A stretch of DNA of 9,549 nucleotides from an uncultured Saprospiraceae bacterium (lineage in GTDB: Bacteria > Bacteroidota > Bacteroidia > Chitinophagales > Saprospiraceae), in assembly GCA_937967535.1 (NCBI GenBank), contig CALCMV010000019.1, forward strand, positions 1 to 9,549. The letters run 5' to 3'. Of this stretch, positions 4,815-9,549 are shown in pieces. Numbering within the stretch: the first letter of the stretch is position 1; every line of letters begins with the position of its first letter. The notes beneath the pieces were generated by a model, which saw only the letters and a program-made list of their open reading frames with translations, searched no databases and was not told the origin of the DNA. The translations under genes were made by a program, and so were the position numbers.

Positions 4815-5189
4815 ATGAGATTTATACTAAAGACTGCATGTGTATGTTCTTGGTTTTTGTTTTTTATTGCAAATGTTCAGGCACAAACCACAAAGAAGAT
4901 TATGCAAACTTTCACTCCTGAAAAAACGGTACAATCTGTAAAGATATTGTCAAGTGTAGATTCGAGTATTATAAATACTTGGTTGGGTGATTTTATCTTA
5001 ATTTATGTGGAAGTGAAAGCCAAAGGCATGGGTGCAGAGAGTAGCTATAAGGCAGAATACAGACAAGAGGGTAGTACAGCCATTATTAACTTGAATCCAA
5101 ATCTGCCGCAAGTTATAGTATCGGGTGAACCTGCGCTAACTATTGTAGAATATCAAATATTTATTCCCGACAATATAACTATCGAATAA
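4815..5189 (+). CDS. Small secreted protein of unknown function
   Basis: 124 aa. Residues 1-24 form a signal peptide: basic start MRFILK, hydrophobic core with W-F-L-F-F-I, and a cleavage-like end A-N-V-Q-A-Q before T-T. The mature ~100 residues are polar and probably beta-rich, with alternating hydrophobics (FILIYVEVKAKG, AIINLNPN, VIVSGEPALTIVEYQIFIPD). The closing YQIFIPDNITIE resembles a strand of the repetitive beta-helix domains of DUF4097/head-GIN-type secreted proteins, and the gene stops just there, so it may be a truncated relative; this is only a resemblance. There is no sorting domain and no lipobox, so it is likely periplasmic or released. It precedes the peptidase gene by 120 nt without a visible terminator, so co-transcription is possible. 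Confidence 0.7.
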   Translation: MRFILKTACVCSWFLFFIANVQAQTTKKIMQTFTPEKTVQSVKILSSVDSSIINTWLGDFILIYVEVKAKGMGAESSYKAEYRQEGSTAIINLNPNLPQVIVSGEPALTIVEYQIFIPDNITIE

Positions 5190-5309
5190 ATACAATATCA
5201 AAGGCACTTTCCTTGTCACAATCTTTCTAATTCACACGCAAAATACATAGCTGGATGCTTTAATTTGTTTGAATACTTAAAGGCTTCTTATATTCAAACT
5301 TAATTAAAG

Positions 5310-8225
5310 ATGATAATCAAAAAAACGCTGACAGCAATCGTAGCTATCCTGCTAGTCGGTACATTTTCATGGGGACAAAACGGGGCAAAGTTTCTTGCTG
5401 ATAATATGGAAACATTGCCTGTTTTTCATCAATTCAAAAATCCGCAAAAATATCTTCCCCAAGAAATAAAAACGCAATTGCCTGGGCAAGTTAATCACCT
5501 TTCTGCGGATGATTTTTTATTAGAAAAAACAATAAATAATCCTGCTGATTTTTCTCATTTTAAATACCAACAATACCATAAAAATATTCGCGTAGAACAT
5601 GCCGTTTATACCATGCACACCCGCAAAGGCTACCTTTATGCCATGTCCGGCAATTTTGTAGGCATCAATCAAAATTTTAATATTGAGCCTCAGATTAGTG
5701 AGTACCAAGCCTTGCAATCTGCGCTACGTCAAATCAATGCCACTCGTTACAAATGGCAATCACTTTTCAATGAAATTCACATAAAAAATCAAACAAATAA
5801 TCCGCAAGCTACTTATTATCCGCAGGGCGAGTTGCTTATTTTGGAAAACCCGCAACGCAAAAACAGAGCTGCTTATGAAGAACCTACATTAGTCTACAAA
5901 TTCGATATTTATGCCACACAACCACTAAGTCGCGCAGAGGTATACATACACGCACATACGGGCGAGCTTATTCATCAAAATCCGATTATCAAGCATGCGA
6001 CCGAAGGCATTTGCTACACCAAATATAGCGGTGTGAAAGAGCTTAAATTGGAGCAAATCGCCACCGATACCTTCCGCTTGCGAGATGATAGTCGCGGCAA
6101 TGGCATCTTTACCCTCAATCTCAATAAAGGGACGAATCCCGCCACCGCTACCGACTTCACAGACAACGATAATGTATGGCAGGAATGGGACAATAATGCA
6201 CAAGATGATGCCGCATTGGACGCTCACTATGGCGCACAGGCAAGCTATGATTTTTTTTGGGAAAATTTTGATAGAAACAGCTTCGACAATGCAGGTGCGG
6301 CGATGTACAACTACGTGCATTTTGGCAATCATCAGGCAAATGCTTTTTGGGATGGTGAAGCTGTTTTTTATGGCGATGGCAACGACGATTTTTCGGCGCA
6401 TACTTCGATAGATATAGTAGCACACGAATTTGCTCATGCACTCTGCGACCACACCGCCGCACTCCAATATTCTTACGAATCGGGCGCACTCAATGAAGGC
6501 TTTAGCGATATATGGGCAGCATGTGTGGAGTATTTTTCCGAACCTCAAAAAGCCACTTGGCTCATCGGCGAAGACCTCTCCGAAACAGGCGATATTTTGC
6601 GCTCAATGAGTGACCCAAATTCCAGAAATCACCCTGACACATACGGTGGCGAATATTGGCATACGACACCCGACGACGATGGCGGTGTACACACAAATAG
6701 TTCGGTGTTCAATCATTGGTTTTATCTATTGGCAGAGGGTGGCGAAGGCGTGAATGACTACGGCGATGCTTACCAAATCGTGCCGATAGGCATTGAAGCG
6801 GCTGCCCAAATTGCCTATCGTACCGAGACAGTTTATCTTTCTCCTACATCCAATTTTTCGTCGGCAAGAGTGATGAGTATTCAGGCGGCAGAGGATTTAT
6901 TTGGCGCATGTTCGCAAGCGGCAATATCGGCGGCTGATGCTTGGTATGCTGTGGGCATAGGCGGTATAAGTAGCTGTGAATCAGGCGAAAATTATTGTCA
7001 TGCACAAGGCAATGACCATAATTACGAATGGCTTGCAGGTGTCACTATCGGAGATTTTACAAAGTATTCGGCAGCTTCTTCGTATAGCAATTTTACCAAC
7101 TATATTATTGACCTTCCGATAGGCGATTCGGTGGCGGTGCGGCTTACACCGGGCTATGCGGGTACGCCTTTTGTGGAGCAATATCGCATTTGGATTGACT
7201 TTAATACGGATGGTGATTTTGAGGATGCGGGAGAGGAAGTTTTTGCGCCGAATCCGACAAATAGCTTTGCAGAAGGCGTGATACACATTCCCGCATGGGC
7301 GAGCGATACGACTCGCATGCGTGTGGCTATGCGCTTTGAAAATGAACCGTCCGTTTGTGGTCATTTTGATTATGGCGAAGTGGAAGATTATACGGTGCGC
7401 TTTGTCGAAACTCCCGACCCGACTTGCGACGACGGCATCCAAAATGGCAGCGAAACAGGTGTAGATTGTGGCGGAAATTGTACGGCTTGTATACCCGAAA
7501 ATCCCTATTGTGCAGCCTCCGCTACTTACTCGCTGTATCAATGGATTGACTATGTAGGCACAACCGCAAGCAACGGAAATTCATCGGGCAATGACGGCGG
7601 CTACCGCGATTTTTCCGATTTCGGTTTTAGTATGACGCGGGCTACTACACAGCCTATTTTTTTTAGCAAAGGCGATGCAAATTATAGTTTTTATTGGCAA
7701 ATTTTTATTGATTTCAACCAAGATAATGACTACGATGGTGCTAGTGAATTGGTAATTAGCGGGACATCAGCGAGTAGTGGTTTGATTTCTGCCAATGCCA
7801 TGATTCCGGCGGATGCTATGCTTGGTGCTACCCGTATGCGTGTGGTGCTTTCGTCTAATGAAGAGGCTAGATATTGCGGCTCATTTTTGTATGGCGAAGT
7901 GGAGGATTATATGGTTTTTATGAGCAATGAATTGGTATATGACGGTATTCCTTATGAAGAATATTTAGTATTTGATAATGAAAATATTGAGAATAAATTA
8001 AGTGTTTTTCCTAATCCTGTGACGGATATTTTGCATGTTCAATTGCCTGAATTTGATGGATTTGCCATCGCCCGAATCTATGATTGGAATGGTCGTCTTG
8101 TCTATCAATTCAAATTTGAAGATAAGCATCAGATATTGAATTTGGCAGATTGGCAGAAGGGTATGTATTTGATTGATGCGGAATGGAGTGGCGGTGTATT
8201 TTCGGAGAAAATTTTGAAACAATGA
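5310..8225 (+). CDS. Secreted M4 (thermolysin-family) metallopeptidase with two GEVED domains and T9SS sorting domain
   Basis: 971-aa multidomain protein. Residues 1-22 are a signal peptide (core TLTAIVAILLVGTF). About 30-225 form the FTP/PepSY-type inhibitory propeptide, ending RAEVYIHAHTGELIHQNP. The catalytic domain follows to about 557: HEFAH at 372-376 (zinc ligands His372, His376; catalytic Glu373), third ligand Glu396 in A-L-N-E-G-F-S-D, and His461 in G-G-V-H-T-N-S. The spacings 4, 20 and 89 from the first His equal those of thermolysin (142, 146, 166, 231). Two GEVED modules (about 562-700 and 733-873) end in G-E-V-E-D at 689 and 862 and contain D-x-N-x-D-x-D-type loops that could bind calcium. 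They are joined by a Cys-rich linker with G-V-D-C-G-G. Residues 897-971 (LSVFPNPVTD to GVFSEKILKQ) are a type A sorting domain, so it is exported by T9SS and released or surface-anchored. All catalytic residues are intact. Confidence 0.96.
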   Translation: MIIKKTLTAIVAILLVGTFSWGQNGAKFLADNMETLPVFHQFKNPQKYLPQEIKTQLPGQVNHLSADDFLLEKTINNPADFSHFKYQQYHKNIRVEHAVYTMHTRKGYLYAMSGNFVGINQNFNIEPQISEYQALQSALRQINATRYKWQSLFNEIHIKNQTNNPQATYYPQGELLILENPQRKNRAAYEEPTLVYKFDIYATQPLSRAEVYIHAHTGELIHQNPIIKHATEGICYTKYSGVKELKLEQIATDTFRLRDDSRGNGIFTLNLNKGTNPATATDFTDNDNVWQEWDNNAQDDAALDAHYGAQASYDFFWENFDRNSFDNAGAAMYNYVHFGNHQANAFWDGEAVFYGDGNDDFSAHTSIDIVAHEFAHALCDHTAALQYSYESGALNEGFSDIWAACVEYFSEPQKATWLIGEDLSETGDILRSMSDPNSRNHPDTYGGEYWHTTPDDDGGVHTNSSVFNHWFYLLAEGGEGVNDYGDAYQIVPIGIEAAAQIAYRTETVYLSPTSNFSSARVMSIQAAEDLFGACSQAAISAADAWYAVGIGGISSCESGENYCHAQGNDHNYEWLAGVTIGDFTKYSAASSYSNFTNYIIDLPIGDSVAVRLTPGYAGTPFVEQYRIWIDFNTDGDFEDAGEEVFAPNPTNSFAEGVIHIPAWASDTTRMRVAMRFENEPSVCGHFDYGEVEDYTVRFVETPDPTCDDGIQNGSETGVDCGGNCTACIPENPYCAASATYSLYQWIDYVGTTASNGNSSGNDGGYRDFSDFGFSMTRATTQPIFFSKGDANYSFYWQIFIDFNQDNDYDGASELVISGTSASSGLISANAMIPADAMLGATRMRVVLSSNEEARYCGSFLYGEVEDYMVFMSNELVYDGIPYEEYLVFDNENIENKLSVFPNPVTDILHVQLPEFDGFAIARIYDWNGRLVYQFKFEDKHQILNLADWQKGMYLIDAEWSGGVFSEKILKQ

Positions 8226-8230
8226 GGATT

Positions 8231-8272
8231 CAAGAAGTCAGACCGCCTTGTTTTCAGAAGTCTGACTTCTTG
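8231..8272. terminator. Hairpin between the convergent peptidase and yebC genes
   Basis: CAAGAAGTCAGAC (8231-8243) and GTCTGACTTCTTG (8260-8272) are perfect 13-bp reverse complements with a 16-nt loop. The structure nearly fills the 51-nt gap between the two stop codons, the expected place for a bidirectional terminator. No run of T follows on either strand, so it may work as a transcript 3'-end stabiliser or with Rho instead. The right arm overlaps a second small palindrome, AGAAGTC-T-GACTTCT at 8257-8271. Confidence 0.6.
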
Positions 8273-8276
8273 GAAA

Positions 8277-9002
8277 TCACGCAAGATTATGAAAAACATT
8301 CGTCACATCATCATCTTGTTCCATTAAGTCAATCAAGGCAAGTACCTCGTCAAGATGTTCTTCATTGGTGATTTCTTTGCTGACATTTGGGATGCGTTCC
8401 AATTCTGATTTTTCGACTTTAATTTCTTGTTTTTCGAGTGCTTCCTGCATTTTGCCAAAATCCTCAAAATCAACATAGACTTGGTAAAATTCCTTTTCTT
8501 CTACCGTCTCTTTTATAATTTTTTCCAAGCCAAAATCAATAAATTCTAACTCAAACTCCTCCGGGTCTGCGATGTGTTCGGGTTCGATATAAAATACGCC
8601 TTTGCGGTCAAAGATAAAATTGTGCATGCCTGATGTGCCGAGCGTACCGTTTTTCTTCCGAAAATAAGAACGCACATTGGCTACCGTTCGGGTCGTATTG
8701 TCTGTGGCGGTTTCTACGACGAGGGCTACGCCATGCGGTGCCATGCCTTCATAAATGACGACATCAAATCCGGTGGTGTCTTTATCAGAGGCTTTTTTGA
8801 TGGCAGATTCGATGCGGTCTTTGGGCATCTGTACTGCTTTGGCGTTTTGTATGGCACGGCGCAAAACTACGTTGGTATCGGGGTCGGGTCCGCCCTGTTT
8901 TACTGCCATTGCGATTTGTCTGCCCGCTTTCGTAAATTGCTTTGCCATCCTGTCCCAACGGGCGAACTTCGTGGCTTTTCTATATTCAAATGCTCTTCCC
9001 AT
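8277..9002 (-). CDS. yebC: YebC/TACO1-family regulatory protein
   Basis: 241 aa, typical for the family (about 235-250). The N-terminus MGRAFEYRKATKFARWDRMA is the Bacteroidota version of the YebC start (usually MAGHSKW followed by HRK). It is followed by the conserved helical block A-V-K-Q-G-G-P-D-P-D-T-N, L-R-R-A-I-Q-N-A-K, M-P-K-D-R-I, then Y-E-G-M-A-P-H-G-V-A and T-A-T-D-N-T-T-R-T. Family members act as cytoplasmic DNA-binding regulators (for example QsrR-type) or, as shown for TACO1 and some bacterial YebC proteins, help ribosomes translate difficult stretches such as polyproline. ATG at 9002 matches the family start; the frame stays open upstream through the repeat region to 9089 but that part is not conserved. 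It is preceded by an 8-nt-period leader hairpin and a candidate promoter. Confidence 0.95.
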   Translation of the reverse strand: MGRAFEYRKATKFARWDRMAKQFTKAGRQIAMAVKQGGPDPDTNVVLRRAIQNAKAVQMPKDRIESAIKKASDKDTTGFDVVIYEGMAPHGVALVVETATDNTTRTVANVRSYFRKKNGTLGTSGMHNFIFDRKGVFYIEPEHIADPEEFELEFIDFGLEKIIKETVEEKEFYQVYVDFEDFGKMQEALEKQEIKVEKSELERIPNVSKEITNEEHLDEVLALIDLMEQDDDVTNVFHNLA

Positions 9003-9005
9003 ATT

Positions 9006-9121
9006 AATGAGTGAATTTTTTAATGAGTGAATGAGTGAATAAATTTTTAGTGGTAGAACTTTGAATAATAAATACGGAAAACACCTCATTCACTCATTCA
9101 AAATTCGCTCATTCACTCATT
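9006..9121 (-). repeat. Octad-repeat leader hairpin upstream of yebC
   Basis: On the plus strand GAG occurs at 9009, 9025 and 9033 (spacing 16 and 8) within AATGAGTGAAT units, and the complementary CTC at 9085, 9093, 9108 and 9116 (spacing 8, 15, 8). The best pairing is 9022-9040 with 9103-9121: 18 of 19 positions, 62-nt loop; 9028-9040 with 9088-9100 (13 bp) is an alternative. In the yebC mRNA the order is GAGT arm, loop, ACTC arm, then ATG, as in the atpG leader. The last ACTC (9012-9009) ends exactly 6 nt before the ATG, again as in atpG. Confidence 0.8.
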
Positions 9122-9129
9122 GAATTTTG

Positions 9130-9161
9130 CAAATTTCGGGAATTTTGAGGTTTTAAGCAAA
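9130..9161 (-). promoter_or_regulatory. Candidate promoter of yebC
   Basis: On the minus strand TTTG (9161-9158) is followed after 20 nt by GAAATTTG (9137-9130), a one-mismatch fit to the Bacteroidota -33/-7 pattern TTTG-N19-21-TAnnTTTG. The predicted start of transcription, about 5-8 nt beyond the -7 box, falls at the first base of the repeat hairpin (9121), so the hairpin would be the very 5' end of the yebC mRNA. By-eye match only. Confidence 0.35.
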
Positions 9162-9176
9162 TGAACGACGAACTTC

Positions 9177-9549
9177 CTATTTTTCCAAAATAGCCCTCGC
9201 CGGAATACCGTCCACGTCTTTTACTTTCATCGGCAAACAAAACAGCCGATAATGCCCTGCCGAAATATCCGTCAGATTCAAACCCTCTACAATCACGATT
9301 GCGGCTTTCAATAGGATTTGATGTACGATTTCGGGCGGGTCTTTGAATAGGCTAATTGACAGATAATCAATGCCGACCAAGCTGATTCCTCTCTCGCGCA
9401 CCCATTCGGCAGCATCGGGCGTGAGGGCGCAATAATCTTCGTAAAATGGATGCGAGAGGTCTTCCCACAAACGGGAATTATCGGTTTTTATCAACAATTT
9501 TGAGGTGTCCAAAGGTATTTTTGCCGACTTCAAATCTTGTGCGGTGATT
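9177..9549 (-). CDS. Cyclase / kynurenine-formamidase family protein, C-terminal part (partial)
   Basis: Runs off the right edge of the window; about 124 residues are visible and the frame is open to the edge (I-T-A-Q-D-L-K-S-A-K-I-P). Features fit the cyclase family that includes bacterial arylformamidase KynB: K-T-D-N-S-R-L-W, A-L-T-P-D-A-A-E-W, G-I-D-Y-L-S-I, I-V-E-G-L-N-L (with the conserved Glu), G-H-Y-R-L-F-C-L-P and D-G-I-P-A-R. The N-terminal metal-binding histidine motif lies outside the window. Family members hydrolyse amides such as N-formylkynurenine, but many paralogues have unknown substrates and no kynurenine-pathway neighbour is seen, so the substrate is left open. It lies 174 nt upstream of yebC on the same strand. 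Confidence 0.85.
   Translation of the reverse strand, partial: ITAQDLKSAKIPLDTSKLLIKTDNSRLWEDLSHPFYEDYCALTPDAAEWVRERGISLVGIDYLSISLFKDPPEIVHQILLKAAIVIVEGLNLTDISAGHYRLFCLPMKVKDVDGIPARAILEK

Noticed and set aside
5190..5309. Promoter for the M4 peptidase gene
   Set aside because: TTAATTTG near 5260 is one mismatch from a -7 box, but no -33 element lies at a suitable distance, so it was not annotated.
5925..7541. Long antisense open frames inside the peptidase gene (minus strand 5925-6548 and 6981-7541, plus-strand 6085-6411)
   Set aside because: They overlap the intact catalytic and GEVED domains, have odd compositions rich in Cys, His, Arg or Ile, and show no recognisable motif.
9003..9089. 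Upstream start extending yebC by 29 residues
   Set aside because: YebC homology begins at the ATG at 9002; the extension is a translation of the repeat leader.

Overview
The window comes from a bacterium of the phylum Bacteroidota, probably a free-living or wastewater-type member near Saprospiria/Chitinophagia. Four things point there: a secreted thermolysin-like peptidase ending in a type IX secretion (T9SS) type A sorting domain and carrying two GEVED modules, a lipoprotein with a type II signal, starts without Shine-Dalgarno sequences, and promoter-like words of the TAnnTTTG type. An atp cluster that ends after the gamma subunit also fits, because in this phylum beta and epsilon often lie elsewhere. 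The species assignment is inference.

Layout. 1-1205: 3' end of atpA, a leader hairpin built of 8-nt repeats, atpG and an intrinsic terminator. 1169-2237: an AT-rich cassette bounded by two identical 39-bp copies of that terminator. It carries an ATP-binding protein gene whose reading frame breaks at a canonical A AAA AAG slippery heptamer. 2238-2905: a small calcineurin-like phosphoesterase, closed by a hairpin shared with the convergent lipoprotein gene. 2900-4213 (minus): a lipoprotein of likely beta-propeller (sialidase-like) fold. 4214-4814: a gene-free, very AT-rich stretch whose first part is a MITE-like element (4247-4394) with 27-nt imperfect terminal inverted repeats and an internal palindrome. 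4815-5189: a small secreted protein of unknown function. 5310-8225: the M4 peptidase, a T9SS cargo. 8277-9002 (minus): a YebC/TACO1-family protein, convergent with the peptidase. 9003-9176: a second leader hairpin built of 8-nt repeats and a candidate promoter. 9177-9549 (minus): the C-terminal part of a cyclase/kynurenine-formamidase-family protein.

The genes do not form one pathway; this is a core-genome stretch (ATP synthase, YebC, cyclase) with accessory insertions. The main non-gene signals are three. (i) atpG and yebC, unrelated genes 8 kb apart, both have leaders made of 8-nt-period GAGT units followed by complementary ACTC units, and in both the last ACTC lies exactly 6 nt before the ATG. 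(ii) The 39-bp duplicated terminator brackets the ATPase cassette. (iii) The ATPase gene has a possible programmed -1 frameshift. No complete, recognisable new defence or biosynthetic system is visible.
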